From Chimaeribacter coloradensis (GTDB taxonomy: Bacteria > Pseudomonadota > Gammaproteobacteria > Enterobacterales > Enterobacteriaceae), in assembly GCF_002858715.1 (NCBI RefSeq), contig NZ_PJZH01000005.1:1-64000 (forward strand): a DNA stretch of 64,000 nucleotides, written 5' to 3'. The position numbers and the translations under genes are program-made. Positions 1 to 10,652 of the stretch are shown here, in pieces (positions within the stretch are counted from its first letter, which is position 1; each line of letters opens with the position of its first letter). Under the pieces are notes generated by a model. The model had not been told where the DNA came from. It made no database searches and saw nothing but the letters and a program-made list of their open reading frames with translations.

Positions 1-2
1 AT

Positions 3-725
3 ATCAAGCGGGTGGATGATGTCAGCTTCAGTTTGCGGCGGGGGGAGATCCTGGGCGTGGCCGGGCTGGTCGGCTCCGGCCGCACGGAAACGGTACAGTG
101 CCTGTTCGGCGCTTACCCCGGGCGCTGGCAGGGCAGCATTTTCATCGACGGGCAGCCGGTCACCCTGCGCACCTGCCAGGACGCGATGCGCAGCGGCATC
201 GCGATGGTGCCGGAAGATCGCAAACGGGACGGCATTGTGCCGGTGATGGGGGTCGGGGCCAATATCACGCTGGCGGCGCTGTCGGGTTTCACCGGGCGGC
301 TCAGCGTATTGGACGATGCGCAGGAGCAGTCAGTCATTCAGCGCTCTATCGCTTCGTTGCGCGTCAAAACCTCGTCGCCGGAGCTCGCCATCGGCCGCCT
401 GAGCGGTGGGAACCAGCAGAAGGCGATTCTGGCCAAGTGTTTGCTGCTCAACCCACGCATCCTGATTCTGGATGAACCCACACGGGGCATCGACATCGGC
501 GCGAAATCTGAAATCTACAAGCTTATTAACCAGCTGGCCCAGCAGGGGATCGCCGTGATTGTGATCTCTTCCGAATTACCGGAAGTCCTGGGCCTGAGTG
601 ACCGGGTGCTGGTGATGCATCTGGGTAAATGCAAAGCCTCCCTTATTAACCAGAACCTGACGCAAGAGCAGGTGATGGAAGCGGCTCTCAGGAGTGAACC
701 TTATGTCGAAAATTACCCAGCCTGA
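3..725 (+). CDS. xylG: D-xylose ABC transporter ATP-binding protein XylG (3' part, cut by window start)
   Basis: This is the C-terminal half of a sugar ABC ATPase; the gene starts before the window and is already in frame at base 3. The visible part is the second nucleotide-binding domain of the double-domain sugar ATPase family. It has the degenerate P-loop GLVGSGRTE, the signature LSGGNQQKA and the Walker B/D-loop stretch [11 protein letters not shown]. The protein energises xylose import at the inner membrane together with XylF and XylH. Its stop lies 20 bases inside xylH, so the two are translationally coupled. Identification rests on these motifs plus the adjoining xylH and xylR. Confidence 0.93.
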   Translation: MKRVDDVSFSLRRGEILGVAGLVGSGRTETVQCLFGAYPGRWQGSIFIDGQPVTLRTCQDAMRSGIAMVPEDRKRDGIVPVMGVGANITLAALSGFTGRLSVLDDAQEQSVIQRSIASLRVKTSSPELAIGRLSGGNQQKAILAKCLLLNPRILILDEPTRGIDIGAKSEIYKLINQLAQQGIAVIVISSELPEVLGLSDRVLVMHLGKCKASLINQNLTQEQVMEAALRSEPYVENYPA

Positions 726-1887
726 CGCCGTGCCGGCGGCGGCAGAATCACACAGCCTGTTGCAACGCCTGAAGCACATCAACCTTCAGGTGTATGTGAT
801 GCTGGCGGCGATTGTCATCATCATCCTGTTCTTCACCTTTACCACAGACGGGGCGTATATCAGCCCGCGCAACATCTCTAACCTGCTGCGCCAGACGGCC
901 ATCACCGGCATTCTGGCCGTGGGCATGGTGTTTGTGATTATCTCTGCGGAAATTGACCTCTCGGTCGGGTCAATGATGGGGCTGCTCGGCGGGGCAGCGG
1001 CGATTTTTGACGTCTGGCTTGGCTGGCCGCTGCCTGTCACGGTGATCGTGACCCTGGCGCTGGGGCTGCTGCTGGGGGCGTGGAACGGCTGGTGGGTCGC
1101 CTACCGTAAGGTGCCCTCTTTTATCGTCACGCTGGCAGGTATGCTGGCTTTCCGCGGCGTGCTGATCGGCATTACCCACGGCACCACCGTGGCACCCACC
1201 AGCGAAGGGATGTCGTTGATTGGCCAGAGCTACCTGCCGGACGGCGTGGGGTTCGGCATTGGCGCGCTGACGCTGTTGCTGTTTATCGGCTGGCAGTGGC
1301 GGCGGCGGCAACAGCGCCAGGCACTGAACCTGCCGCTGCCGGCGGCGGGGAAAGCGGTATCCGGCCAGGCGCTGACGGCCGTTATTGTGCTGGGGGCTAT
1401 CTATTTGCTGAATGATTACCGCGGGGTGCCGACGCCGGTGCTGGTGCTGGCGGCGCTGATGCTGGCAGGCCTCTTTATGGCGACGCGCACCGCCTTCGGC
1501 CGCCGTATTTACGCCATCGGCGGCAACATTGATGCGGCGCGCCTCTCCGGCGTGAATGTGGAACGCACCAAGCTGGCGGTGTTTGCCATTAACGGCCTGA
1601 TGGTCGCCATCGCCGGGCTGATTCTCAGCTCGCGGCTGGGGGCGGGGTCACCTTCTGCGGGCAACATCGCGGAACTGGATGCCATCGCCGCCTGTGTCAT
1701 TGGCGGCACCAGCCTGGCAGGCGGGGTCGGCAGCGTGGCCGGGGCCGTGATGGGTGCCTTTATTATGGCCTCGCTGGACAACGGCATGAGTATGCTGGAT
1801 GTCCCGACCTTCTGGCAGTACATCGTCAAAGGGGCCATTCTGCTGCTGGCTGTCTGGATGGATTCCGCAACCAAACGCCGTGCCTGA
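703..1887 (+). CDS. xylH: D-xylose ABC transporter permease XylH
   Basis: Inner-membrane permease of the high-affinity xylose importer, 394 residues, essentially full length for XylH. I chose ATG 703 (MSKITQPD) over the in-frame GTG at 694, because it matches the start of E. coli XylH (MSK...). The start overlaps the end of xylG. The body shows many hydrophobic segments and very close agreement with E. coli XylH, for example [35 protein letters not shown] and the C-terminal WMDSATKRR. It should pair with XylG and a binding protein encoded upstream of the window. Confidence 0.95.
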   Translation: MSKITQPDAVPAAAESHSLLQRLKHINLQVYVMLAAIVIIILFFTFTTDGAYISPRNISNLLRQTAITGILAVGMVFVIISAEIDLSVGSMMGLLGGAAAIFDVWLGWPLPVTVIVTLALGLLLGAWNGWWVAYRKVPSFIVTLAGMLAFRGVLIGITHGTTVAPTSEGMSLIGQSYLPDGVGFGIGALTLLLFIGWQWRRRQQRQALNLPLPAAGKAVSGQALTAVIVLGAIYLLNDYRGVPTPVLVLAALMLAGLFMATRTAFGRRIYAIGGNIDAARLSGVNVERTKLAVFAINGLMVAIAGLILSSRLGAGSPSAGNIAELDAIAACVIGGTSLAGGVGSVAGAVMGAFIMASLDNGMSMLDVPTFWQYIVKGAILLLAVWMDSATKRRA

Positions 1888-1940
1888 GCCGCTGACGGCG
1901 CAAAACCACAGCAGGCGTGGCGAGACCGGCATTCCCTGAA

Positions 1941-1963
1941 AAATAGATCGAGAACGATCACAC
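1941..1963 (+). promoter_or_regulatory. Palindrome upstream of xylR, possible CRP-type site
   Basis: A 5-bp perfect inverted repeat GATCG-AGAA-CGATC lies at 1946-1959 and continues into CACA, giving a good right half of a CRP site (GATCACA) with a weaker left half. It sits about 80 bases before xylR in the 151-base xylH-xylR gap. A catabolite-activation role is inference from position and the half-site match. Confidence 0.35.
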
Positions 1964-2038
1964 TTGGTTCATCTTTTATGCCATGAGGGCAGGTGGCTGT
2001 GCTATCCAGAAGACAGTGAATCAACGGGATAACTCACC

Positions 2039-3217
2039 ATGTTTGAAAAGCGCTACCGGATTACGCTGTTGTTTAATGCCAATAAGGTTTATGACCGGCA
2101 GGTCGTTGAAGGCGTCGGTGAGTATTTACAGGCGTCACAGTGCGACTGGGATATTTTCATCGAAGAGGATTTTCGTTGCCGCATCGACAACATCAAGGAC
2201 TGGCTGGGTGATGGGGTTATCGCTGACTTTGACGACCGGAGTATTCAGTCTCTGCTGCAAGGTGTGAATGTTCCGATTGTCGGGGTAGGCGGGTCATACC
2301 ACCGGCCGGAGGATTACCCCTCCGTGCACTACATCGCCACAGATAACCAGGCGCTGGTAGAAGCCGCCTTCCTGCATCTCAAGGAAAAAGGCATCAACCG
2401 TTTCGCTTTTTATGGTTTGCCGCACGCCAGCGGCAAACGCTGGGCGCAGGAGCGGGAACACGCCTTCCGGGCACAGGTGGCCGCCGAACAATATCAGGGC
2501 GTGGTCTACCAGGGCATGGAGACCGCGCCTGAAAACTGGCAACACGCGCAAAACCGCCTGGCGGACTGGGTACAGACGTTGCCGCAGCAGACCGGCATCA
2601 TCGCCGTGACGGATGCCCGGGCGCGCCACCTGTTGCAGGTTTGCGAGCATCTGGATATTCCGGTGCCGGAAAAGCTCAGCGTTATCGGCATTGATAATGA
2701 AGAGCTGACCCGTTACCTCTCACGCGTGGCGCTCTCTTCCGTAGTGCAGGGCACGCGCCAGATGGGGTACCGGGCCGCTAAACTGCTCCATCAGCTCCTG
2801 AACGATAACACCCTGCCGCTGCAACGCATTCTGGTGCCGCCGGTAAAAGTCGTGGCCCGCCGCTCTACCGATTTCCGCTCACTGCGCGATCCGGCAGTGA
2901 TTCAGGCGATGCACTTTATCCGTTATCACGCCTGTAAGGGGATTAAGGTTGAACAGGTGCTGGATGCCGTGGGGATTTCCCGCTCCAACCTGGAGAAGCG
3001 CTTCAAAGATGAGATCGGGCAGACCATTCATGGGGTAATTCACGAAGAGAAACTGGAGCGGGCACGCAATCTGTTAAAAGCGACGTCGCTTTCCATCAAT
3101 GAGATCTCGCAGATGTGTGGCTACCCCTCATTACAGTACTTCTATTCCGTATTTAAAAAAGATGACGATATGACCCCAAAAGAGTATCGCGAACGTCATG
3201 GAGAGGGGGTGTATTAA
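2039..3217 (+). CDS. xylR: Xylose operon activator XylR
   Basis: Xylose-responsive transcriptional activator of 392 residues, the same size as E. coli XylR. Residues about 1-285 form a LacI/periplasmic-binding-protein-like effector domain (opening FEKRYRITLLFNANKVYDRQ). Residues about 290-385 form an AraC-type double helix-turn-helix DNA-binding domain, with KATSLSINEISQMCGYPSLQ and FKKDDDMTPKEYRERH. It is expected to bind D-xylose and activate xylAB and xylFGH. It follows xylH after 151 bases with its own possible regulatory site. Confidence 0.95.
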   Translation: MFEKRYRITLLFNANKVYDRQVVEGVGEYLQASQCDWDIFIEEDFRCRIDNIKDWLGDGVIADFDDRSIQSLLQGVNVPIVGVGGSYHRPEDYPSVHYIATDNQALVEAAFLHLKEKGINRFAFYGLPHASGKRWAQEREHAFRAQVAAEQYQGVVYQGMETAPENWQHAQNRLADWVQTLPQQTGIIAVTDARARHLLQVCEHLDIPVPEKLSVIGIDNEELTRYLSRVALSSVVQGTRQMGYRAAKLLHQLLNDNTLPLQRILVPPVKVVARRSTDFRSLRDPAVIQAMHFIRYHACKGIKVEQVLDAVGISRSNLEKRFKDEIGQTIHGVIHEEKLERARNLLKATSLSINEISQMCGYPSLQYFYSVFKKDDDMTPKEYRERHGEGVY

Positions 3218-3322
3218 GCCGTTGCCGGCAGGGGAACACACATGATCAACTCGTTGCATATCCTTTCTTTATTTCTTTCATTCGCTTTATGAATATAAAT
3301 AAAATCCTAAATAATCAAAGCG

Positions 3323-3350
3323 TTGCGTAATAAAAAGAAAAGCGTATGCT
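3323..3350 (+). promoter_or_regulatory. Candidate promoter of the first hok locus
   Basis: TTGCGT at 3323-3328 and TATGCT at 3345-3350 are separated by 16 bases and precede the Hok leader. Start of transcription would fall near 3357, giving a leader of about 150 bases before the toxin start. Matches to the sigma-70 hexamers are moderate (4-5 of 6). Confidence 0.45.
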
Positions 3351-3397
3351 ACCGGCGGGTGCCTGGACATGTCTGTTCCGGGCCGCCTGGTGCAGAC

Positions 3398-3437
3398 AAA
3401 GAAAAGGCCCCACCCGACGTTAATCAAAGTGAGGCCT
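3398..3437 (-). ncRNA. Sok-like antisense antitoxin RNA
   Basis: Read on the minus strand, the Hok leader contains a hairpin (arms 3405-3413 and 3429-3437, AGGCC...GGCCT) followed by a U-rich tail, TTTTCTTTG. The core contains TTAACGT and GGGGCCTTTTC, as in chromosomal Sok RNAs. It would pair with the toxin mRNA leader. The 5' end cannot be fixed from sequence; only the 3' terminator hairpin is clear. Confidence 0.6.
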
Positions 3438-3503
3438 ATCTGTATGCGTAACAACATCAGGTTAGCCTCTTACCCGCCGCAAGGCAAGGATTTGGAGGCC
3501 AAT

Positions 3504-3650
3504 ATGCTGCAAAAAAGTGGGGTTATTTGTTTGATCGTTATCTGCGTCACCTTATTGATATTTATGTGGATAACGCGCAGTTCGCTCTGCGAGGTGCGGG
3601 TCAACAATAACGACATTAACGTTGCCATCATTATGGACTGCGGATCCTGA
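3504..3650 (+). CDS. Hok/Gef family type I toxin
   Basis: A 48-residue membrane peptide of the Hok/Gef family. A hydrophobic stretch (GVICLIVICVTLLIFMWI) is followed by the family hallmark TRSSLCEVRV and a short polar C-terminus. Hok peptides insert into the inner membrane and collapse the potential when antisense RNA decays. The ATG at 3504 is chosen because GGAGG ends a few bases upstream and the family starts this way. The frame stays open upstream, which may correspond to the mok leader reading frame. The leader carries the GCCTCTTACCCGCCG/AAGGCAAGG block seen in chromosomal hok genes. The C-terminus (NVAIIMDCGS) diverges from Hok, so activity is uncertain. Confidence 0.85.
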   Translation: MLQKSGVICLIVICVTLLIFMWITRSSLCEVRVNNNDINVAIIMDCGS

Positions 3651-3663
3651 GGGTAAGGCAACC

Positions 3664-3685
3664 GGGGCGGGCATCTGCCCGCCCC
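3664..3685 (+). other. GC-rich hairpin in the hok 3' region
   Basis: A perfect 10-bp stem (GGGGCGGGCA / TGCCCGCCCC) with a 2-base spacer lies just after the toxin stop. It has no T-run. A similar GCGGGGC/GCCCCGC hairpin follows the second hok gene at about 31.4 kb, so it may be part of the stable folded hok mRNA 3' end. Confidence 0.55.
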
Positions 3686-3719
3686 TCCGTTGCAACGCAT
3701 CGCTGCCCATGCACCCTGT

Positions 3720-3749
3720 TAAAAAGCCCGCTCCGGCGGGCTTTTTTTA
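3720..3749. terminator. Bidirectional terminator between hok and yicI
   Basis: A stem AAAAAGCCCGC / GCGGGCTTTTTTT sits between the convergent hok locus and yicI. It has a T-run on both strands, so it can end transcription from either side. Confidence 0.85.
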
Positions 3750-3765
3750 TCCTGCTTAGCGGGGA

Positions 3766-6093
3766 TCAGGGCAGGGTGATGATAATACTGTCTGCGCCCC
3801 TTTCCGGCGTGATGACCGCGCCCCATTCGCCTTGCTGGTTCGCCCCATGGCGGACATCAGAAATTGCCATGACATTGCGCAGGCAGAGTCGCCAGCCTGG
3901 CGCAGCGCCTGTTGCCCGCAGGGTGATCTGTTGGCCGTGACGCTCAGCCGCCAGGGTAAATACCACGGCGCCCGTCTGATTCACCAGCTGGCTTTCAGCA
4001 CGGTGCCCCTCTTCTAATTCAAACAGCTGGAAGAACGGCTGGTCACTGTAATCGTAATCGGGCCGCTGATCCTGTTCGCCTAACGCCAGCAGCGTGTTCG
4101 GGCGGACGTAGAGCGGCAGGCTGGTAAAATCATGCTGCTCTTTATGCCAGCGGCCACCCTCCAGGCGGGCATTGCTGAACAGGTGCGTCCAGCGCCCTTC
4201 CGGCAGATAGAAGCTGACATCGCCCTGCTCGCTGAAGACCGGCGCGACCAGCAGGCTGCCGCCCAGCATGTACTGCCGGTCGAGGTAGTCACAGCCAGGG
4301 TCGTCCGGGAACTCCAGCACCATAGCGCGCATCATGGGGGTGCCGTGCTCTGCCGCTTCGGCGGCCTGGGCGTAGAGGTAGGGCATCATCCGGCATTTCC
4401 ATTCGGTAAAGTGGCGCACCACGTCACAGGCTTCATCGTCATAAGCCCACGGCACCCGGTAAGATTTACTGCCATGCAGGCGGCTGTGGCTCGACAGCAG
4501 GCCGAACGCACACCAGCGTTTATAGATGTGCGCCGGGGCGGTATTTTCAAAGCCGCCGATGTCATGGCTCCAGAAGCCAAAACCGGAAAGGCCCAGCGAC
4601 AGCCCGCCGCGCAGGCTTTCTGCCATAGATTCATAAGTGGCATAGCAGTCACCGCCCCAGTGAACCGGGAATTGCTGCGCACCCACAGAGGCGGAGCGGG
4701 CAAACAGCACCGCCTGATCGCGGCCCAGTTTCTCCTGCAGGGTGTGATAGACCAGCTCGTTATAGATAAACGCATAATGGTTATGCATTTTTTGCGGGCA
4801 GGCCCCGTTGGCCCATACCACGTCGGTAGGGATACGTTCGCCGAAATCGGTTTTGAAGCAGTCAACGCCCATATCGATCAACCGCTTAAGATGCCCGGCA
4901 TACCATTCGCAGGCCCCCGGGTGGGTGAAATCAACAATGGCCTGGCCGGGCTGCCACTTGTCCCACTGCCAGACATCGCCGTCAGGGCGCTTCAGCAGGA
5001 AGCCCTTTTCCATGCCCTCTTTGAACAGTGGGGATTTCTGCCCAATGTAGGGGTTAATCCACAGGCAGATTTTCAGGCCGCGCGCTTTCAGGCGGGCCAG
5101 CATCCCTTGCGGGTCGGGGAAGGTGGCCGGGTCCCACTCAAAATCGCACCACTGGAAGGCTTTCATCCAGAAGCAATCGAAGTGAAACACATGCAGCGGC
5201 AACCGGCGCTCGGCCATACCGTCAATAAAGCGGTTGACGGTCTCTTCATCATAATTGGTGGTAAACGACGTCGTCAGCCAGAGGCCGAAAGACCAGGCGG
5301 GCGGCAGCGCCGGGCGACCGGTGAAGCGGGTGTAGCGGTCCAGCACCTGCTTTGGCGTGGGGCCGTCGATCACAAAATAGTCGAGGTGCTCACTCTCCAC
5401 GCTGAACTGCACTTTGGACACCTTCTCCGACCCGACCTCGAACGACACGCACTCCGGGTGATTGACCAACACGCCATAGCCTTTGTTGGTCAGGTAGAAA
5501 GGAATATTTTTGTAGGCCTGTTCGGTGCTGGTGCCGCCGTCGCGGTTCCAGGTCTCTACGGTCTGGCCGTTTTTCACGAAGGCCGTAAACCGCTCGCCCA
5601 GGCCATAGACGGTTTCACCCACGGCCAGGTCGAGCCGCTCATAGACATAGTTTTTGCCGCTCCGGCTATCCTGCACATACCCTGCGGATTTCGCCGCGCT
5701 GCCGGTAATGCGTTCGCCCCGGCGCAAGAAGTCGAGCGCCCACGCGTCGCCCTTGGTCACGCGGACCGTCAGGTCGCCGCTGTGCAGCGCGGCAAATTCC
5801 TCATTCTCTTCGCTGCGTACCGGCGCATCATTCAGGCTGTTGAGCGGGTAGTGTGGGCCGCGCGGCAGCGCACCCTCAAAGTGGGCGATACGGACCCCGA
5901 TGATGCCTGGTTGCGGTGCGGTAAAGCGTAAGGTAAACAGCGGGGAGTCAACCTGCCCGGCGCGTTCACGCGCGTCCCGTGGGGCGGCATAGACCACCAT
6001 CTCCTGCGCCCGGTGTTCCACCTCAAAGACCTGCAAAGGGTGAATAAGCGTCAGGCCCGGCTGAATCAGCCAGTTACCGTCACTGATTTTCAT
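3766..6093 (-). CDS. yicI: Alpha-xylosidase YicI (GH31)
   Basis: Cytoplasmic glycoside hydrolase family 31 alpha-xylosidase, 775 residues against 772 in E. coli YicI. It releases xylose from isoprimeverose-type alpha-xylosides. The catalytic nucleophile motif KTDFGER is present with Asp near residue 416, followed by the general region with HDIGGF. Domain order is an N-terminal beta-sandwich, the (beta/alpha)8 barrel and C-terminal beta domains. The start at 6093 has AGGAG upstream. It lies 13 bases downstream of yicJ and is clearly co-transcribed with it. Proximity to xylose transport genes fits a shared xylose theme. Confidence 0.95.
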   Translation of the reverse strand: MKISDGNWLIQPGLTLIHPLQVFEVEHRAQEMVVYAAPRDARERAGQVDSPLFTLRFTAPQPGIIGVRIAHFEGALPRGPHYPLNSLNDAPVRSEENEEFAALHSGDLTVRVTKGDAWALDFLRRGERITGSAAKSAGYVQDSRSGKNYVYERLDLAVGETVYGLGERFTAFVKNGQTVETWNRDGGTSTEQAYKNIPFYLTNKGYGVLVNHPECVSFEVGSEKVSKVQFSVESEHLDYFVIDGPTPKQVLDRYTRFTGRPALPPAWSFGLWLTTSFTTNYDEETVNRFIDGMAERRLPLHVFHFDCFWMKAFQWCDFEWDPATFPDPQGMLARLKARGLKICLWINPYIGQKSPLFKEGMEKGFLLKRPDGDVWQWDKWQPGQAIVDFTHPGACEWYAGHLKRLIDMGVDCFKTDFGERIPTDVVWANGACPQKMHNHYAFIYNELVYHTLQEKLGRDQAVLFARSASVGAQQFPVHWGGDCYATYESMAESLRGGLSLGLSGFGFWSHDIGGFENTAPAHIYKRWCAFGLLSSHSRLHGSKSYRVPWAYDDEACDVVRHFTEWKCRMMPYLYAQAAEAAEHGTPMMRAMVLEFPDDPGCDYLDRQYMLGGSLLVAPVFSEQGDVSFYLPEGRWTHLFSNARLEGGRWHKEQHDFTSLPLYVRPNTLLALGEQDQRPDYDYSDQPFFQLFELEEGHRAESQLVNQTGAVVFTLAAERHGQQITLRATGAAPGWRLCLRNVMAISDVRHGANQQGEWGAVITPERGADSIIITLP

Positions 6094-6106
6094 CTCACGT
6101 CTCCTG

Positions 6107-7474
6107 TTACTTCAAAAATTGCTGCTGGTTGCGGCGGACGCCGTTGGCCAGCTCATCAAGGATGTTCCGCAGCATCGGGGTGCGCAGGGTATAGAAGCGC
6201 TTGCAGATCAGGGCGCTCAACAGGTAGCAGATGCCCGGCACCAGGGTAAACAGCGCGATAATGCTGGTGAGGGTCGCTGCGTTTTGTGTCGCTGCGCCGG
6301 ACTGGTAGCCCGCCCCGGCCAGCAGCCAGCCAATCAGCGCTCCGCCGAGGGCCAGCCCGAGTTTCAGCACAAACAGGGTGCCGGCAAAGCTGATGCCGGT
6401 CAGGCGTTTGCCGTTCCGCCATTCGCCGTAATCCACGGTATCGGACATCATCACCCACTGGATCGGCGTCACCAGCTGGTGCAGCACACCGATGATAAAG
6501 ATGAAGATAAACATGGTGATATTGGCGCTGACCGGCACCCAGAACATGGCAATACTGAGCACTGCCAGTGCGGCGTTGGTCCACCAGAAGACGCTGACTT
6601 TGCATTTCCAGTCGGTGAGGGGTTTCGCCAGCGCGCTGCCGATCAGGTTGCCCACGGAGTAGGTGCCGAGGAACATGGCGAACACCGCCGGGTTGCCGAG
6701 AATATAGGTGACGTAATACATCATGGCGCCGCCGCGTACCGAGACCGCCAGAATATTCAGCAGCGTCAGCCAGCCCACCACGCGCCACTGGTCGTTCTGC
6801 CAGATGTCGCGCAAATCCTCACGCATGGTGCCTTTCAGCGCACCCTCATCACTGACGCGCTCTTTGGTGGTAGCGAAACAGATCGCCAGCATCACCACCG
6901 CGACCAGCGCCAGCACCGCGATCCCGCCCTGGTAGCCCAGCGCCTGGTTTTCGCCGCCAATCAGCGTGACCAGCGGCATCATCAGCACCGTGCTCAGCAT
7001 GCCGCCCGCGGTAGCCAGCACAAAGCGGTAGGATTGCAGGGAAATACGCTGCGTGGGGTCAGCAGTAATGACGCCGCCCAGCGCGCAATAAGGGATGTTA
7101 ACCACCGTATACATCAGCGTCAGCAGGGTGTAGGTAATGGCGGCATAGATCATTTTGCCGGTCATGCTGAGTTCAGGCGTGCTGTAGGTAAAGACGCAGA
7201 CGATGCCGAACGGAATGGCACCGAACAGGACATAAGGGCGGAATTTGCCGAAGCGCGTGCGGGTACGGTCGGCGATCAGCCCCATGCAGGGGTCGGAGAC
7301 GGCATCCAGCGCGCGGGCCAGTAAAAACATCGTGCCGACATACCCGGCCGGAATGCCGAAAATATCGGTGTAGAAAAACATCATGTAAAGCATGACGTTA
7401 TCGAAAATAATATGGCTGGCTGCATCCCCCAGACCGTAGCCGATTTTTTCTTTAACCGAGAGAACTTCACTCAT
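6107..7474 (-). CDS. yicJ: GPH-family sugar:cation symporter YicJ
   Basis: A twelve-helix transporter of the glycoside-pentoside-hexuronide:cation symporter family (MelB/GusB relatives), about 455 residues. It probably imports the alpha-xylosides cut by YicI. The N-terminus ([20 protein letters not shown]) and the loop [20 protein letters not shown] are family signatures. I prefer ATG 7474 ([10 protein letters not shown]) to the ATG at 7483. AAGGA abuts the first ATG directly but sits 8 bases before the second. The 238-base gap upstream holds the operon promoter and a weak CRP-like half site (ATGTGATC near 7585). Confidence 0.92.
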   Translation of the reverse strand: MSEVLSVKEKIGYGLGDAASHIIFDNVMLYMMFFYTDIFGIPAGYVGTMFLLARALDAVSDPCMGLIADRTRTRFGKFRPYVLFGAIPFGIVCVFTYSTPELSMTGKMIYAAITYTLLTLMYTVVNIPYCALGGVITADPTQRISLQSYRFVLATAGGMLSTVLMMPLVTLIGGENQALGYQGGIAVLALVAVVMLAICFATTKERVSDEGALKGTMREDLRDIWQNDQWRVVGWLTLLNILAVSVRGGAMMYYVTYILGNPAVFAMFLGTYSVGNLIGSALAKPLTDWKCKVSVFWWTNAALAVLSIAMFWVPVSANITMFIFIFIIGVLHQLVTPIQWVMMSDTVDYGEWRNGKRLTGISFAGTLFVLKLGLALGGALIGWLLAGAGYQSGAATQNAATLTSIIALFTLVPGICYLLSALICKRFYTLRTPMLRNILDELANGVRRNQQQFLK

Positions 7475-7712
7475 TTCAACCATCCTTAATAAGGAGTGCT
7501 GTTAACAAAGGTAGCCACGGTTTTAAACCAGCCGGGCGGGGGCAGCCATTCTGATATTTGTTTATGAAATTACGTTTCTTTATTTATGTGATCGCGGTAA
7601 CCGGTTTCTGCGGCGGCCGCCCGGCGGAGCAAGGGAATAACGGGGCGGCCGGAAATAGGGCGCGATGAATATATCCATTGCACCCTATTTCATTTTTAAA
7701 TAGGTCAGAAGA

Positions 7713-8288
7713 TTATTGCGGCACGCGCCAGCTGTCGTAATAGATGTGTTCTGCCTGGAAATTGATCTTCTCTTTTTCGCCCGTCAGTCGCCAGGCCAGA
7801 TAAAAGGCGAAATCAAAGGCCACGCCCAGCCCCCGGCCACTGATCAGGTTGCCGTCCTCCACGACGTTTTCATCAACATAGCGGCCATCGTCTACGGTCT
7901 GGTGGAGATCCCCGGAGCAGACGTAGCGCCGCCCCTGCAGCAGCCGGTTGCCGCCCAGCACCCGCGCGGCGGCAGAACAGAGCGGGCAGATCCATTTACC
8001 GGCCTGATCGTGACGGCGGATAAAGTCCGTCACCTGCGGGTCGGCCGCCAGGTTCACCGTGCCCTGCGGGCCGCCGGGCAGCACCACCGCATCAAACAGG
8101 GTGGCATGCAGGTCTGCCAGCAGGCTGTCAGCAGTGACGTTCAGCCCGTGGTAACTCACCACCTGCCGCGCGGCCTGGCAGGCCACGGTCACGACCTCAA
8201 TCTCCAGGCGCTGCAACACATCCATGACAATGACCGCTTCCGCTTCCTCAAATCCTTCTGCCAACAGTATGGCGACGCGCTTGCTCAT
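7713..8288 (-). CDS. DJ-1/PfpI family protein
   Basis: A 191-residue protein of the DJ-1/ThiJ/PfpI superfamily (YajL-like size). The conserved Glu lies in EGFEEAEA (Glu14) and the nucleophile-elbow Cys in ICPLCSAA (Cys104). The VLPGGPQGTVNL loop is also typical. Members act as chaperones or glyoxalase/deglycase-like enzymes against carbonyl stress; the exact activity is not settled from sequence. The start has AGGAG a few bases upstream. It stands alone, with non-coding gaps on both sides. Confidence 0.85.
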   Translation of the reverse strand: MSKRVAILLAEGFEEAEAVIVMDVLQRLEIEVVTVACQAARQVVSYHGLNVTADSLLADLHATLFDAVVLPGGPQGTVNLAADPQVTDFIRRHDQAGKWICPLCSAAARVLGGNRLLQGRRYVCSGDLHQTVDDGRYVDENVVEDGNLISGRGLGVAFDFAFYLAWRLTGEKEKINFQAEHIYYDSWRVPQ

Positions 8289-8681
8289 CCTGACTCCTGA
8301 TGGTTAATAAAAGAACATGCGGGCCAGCATAACAAAGGGGGTTTTCATAACTGGAACGCTGTTTTAAAAATTTACGAGGCAGATCGCAGAAAAGGGCAGG
8401 CCACGGGAAGGTGCGGGGTAGAAGGCAGGTGGCCGTGCCTGAGAGAGATAGCCATGCCTTTCAGAAAACAGCGAGCCAAAATCTCATCCACATTTATTTG
8501 GCTCGCCTGATTCAGGGAAGAAAAATAAAAGGTTAGCAGGCCAATGCCTGATAAGCCGTTACCCGCAGGTTAAAGCGCGGCACCGTTGGGTTATTAAATG
8601 AAACCGGTTATTTCAGCCATCCAGCGCTAAAACAGCACGGGTATTCTCATCACCCCGCCCTTTTCTGCGTAATGGAAACGA
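8289..8681. other. Non-coding gap with a long inverted repeat
   Basis: The 393 bases between the DJ-1 gene and the cystatin-like gene contain no supported gene. They hold a perfect 10-bp inverted repeat (GCGAGCCAAA at 8471-8480 and TTTGGCTCGC at 8497-8506) with a 16-base loop and no adjacent T-run. It could be an operator, a weak terminator or part of an unannotated RNA. Confidence 0.5.
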
Positions 8682-8978
8682 TTAACGGATATTCATTAAC
8701 TCTTCCATAGAGAGAATATGGTAATGGCGCTGGCCCTGAACGGGCAAAGTTTCGTGGATAATACATTTCACCAGCGTGGTCGAAAAAACCGGGGCGAGCA
8801 TCACCCGCTTACAGATCAGCATATAATTGGTACCATTTACAATCTGGTGCCCGCAATAAAGGACGGGGGTATAACCGATGTCAACCAGGGGTTCTACCAA
8901 CGGCGGAAATGCGTCGGCCAGATTGTCAGGCAACGTGCAGGGGTCGAGATACTCATTTATGATCCAGCTTGCTGTCAT
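8682..8978 (-). CDS. Small hypothetical protein with cystatin-like QxVxGTNY motif
   Basis: A 98-residue protein that I do not recognise as a named family. It has a good ribosome site (AAGGA, 8 bases before ATG). Residues 41-52 read YCGHQIVNGTNY, which closely resembles the first inhibitory hairpin of cystatins (QVVAGTNY). A preceding helix-like segment and a following beta-rich stretch fit a cystatin/monellin fold. There is no signal peptide. Four cysteines (14, 42, 56, 72) are present. It lies alone between two non-coding gaps. A cysteine-protease-inhibitor or ligand-binding role is inference from the motif alone. Confidence 0.65.
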   Translation of the reverse strand: MTASWIINEYLDPCTLPDNLADAFPPLVEPLVDIGYTPVLYCGHQIVNGTNYMLICKRVMLAPVFSTTLVKCIIHETLPVQGQRHYHILSMEELMNIR

Positions 8979-9287
8979 GTGATTTCCTTGTCATTCATGC
9001 AATAAGAAACGTAAAGAGATTATGTAATTAATTATCCTACTTACTATGTTAAGGGTTTCTTTCAGGGAGGAGGAATATAGGGTCACGCGGACACCAATAA
9101 AATAGGTTTTTAAACGGGCGGGGTCTGTGATTATGCTCGCATTGTGAATAAGAAAGGGGCAGCGAGGGGGTGAGGAATATGCATAACACTCAATATGATA
9201 GTGATAGTAATTTTATACCGGGACTATTTCCGGCAAAAATATTTCCCTGATGCAGGCTAACCCTCTCCTTACGTCAGGGAATAGGGA
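8979..9287. other. AT-rich non-coding gap
   Basis: This 309-base gap carries the promoter region of the leftward cystatin-like gene and, at its right end, the terminator of yohD. I see no coding frame with a ribosome site. Confidence 0.5.
9236..9281 (-). terminator. Terminator of yohD
   Basis: On the minus strand a TTCCCTGA / TCAGGGAA stem (arms 9243-9250 and 9274-9281) is followed by ATATTTTTG, just after the yohD stop. Confidence 0.6.
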
Positions 9288-9863
9288 TTATCTTTCCTGC
9301 TTATTTTTATCCATCCGGCCAAGCAGGAATTTCATCAGCAAGACAAAGGCCACCGCCCCAATAATCACCAGCGCACCGGAAACCTTTTTATCCATCGCCC
9401 CCAGCAGATTCTCAATAAAGTGGCCACAGAAATAGCCCAGCAACACCCATACCAGTGACCAGATACAGGCACCGAGAATATTCAGGCTGACAAAGCGTGC
9501 TACCGGCATTTTACTGGCACCGATGATTACCGGCCCGATAATGCGGAAGCCATACATAAAACGCACACCTAATACAAACAGCGCCGGGTGGTGATTAATC
9601 AGCTGCCTGGCGCGTTCGATTTGCGGCTGACGGCGTTTTAGTTTCCCCAGCAGCCGCGGGCCAAAACGCCGCCCGGTAAAATAGAGGATCTGATCGCCCA
9701 GGCAGCCGCCAAATGCCACCACCGCCAGCACCCACGGCAACTTCAGCAGCCCGTGATGCGCAGCAATGCCGCCGAGCAGGGTGATGGTCTCGCCCTCCAG
9801 CAGGCAGCCGGCCAGCAGCGCCCAATAACCATAGTCAGTAATAAAATGTGCAATGTCCGGCAT
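9288..9863 (-). CDS. yohD: DedA family inner-membrane protein YohD
   Basis: A 191-residue polytopic membrane protein of the DedA/VTT family, matching E. coli YohD in length (192) and in segments such as LLEGETITLLGGIAAHHGLL, RFMYGFRIIGP and the GDQILYFTGRRFG loop. DedA proteins are linked to lipid scrambling or flippase activity and membrane homeostasis. The start at 9863 (MPDIAHF) is preferred because AAGGA lies 5 bases upstream; the frame stays open further upstream without a ribosome site. It is divergent from yfcF. Confidence 0.88.
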   Translation of the reverse strand: MPDIAHFITDYGYWALLAGCLLEGETITLLGGIAAHHGLLKLPWVLAVVAFGGCLGDQILYFTGRRFGPRLLGKLKRRQPQIERARQLINHHPALFVLGVRFMYGFRIIGPVIIGASKMPVARFVSLNILGACIWSLVWVLLGYFCGHFIENLLGAMDKKVSGALVIIGAVAFVLLMKFLLGRMDKNKQER

Positions 9864-9956
9864 AACGGTCCTTATGGCCTGAGAACAGGGTGAAGAAAAA
9901 ACAAACACATTGACTCAGGGAATACAAAACAGAGATAACAATAGCTTAGTCAATAA

Positions 9957-10640
<684 letters not shown>

Positions 10641-10652
10641 CCGCAGCGCAAG

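Noticed and set aside
4132-5931. 599-codon + strand frame opposite yicI
   Set aside because: Antisense shadow; yicI has full GH31 motifs and operon context.
6119-7324. 401-codon + strand frame opposite yicJ
   Set aside because: Antisense shadow rich in Gln, His and Arg; yicJ has clear transporter features.
7475-7712. CRP site in front of yicJ
   Set aside because: Only one half-site (ATGTGATC) is good; not enough for a separate feature.
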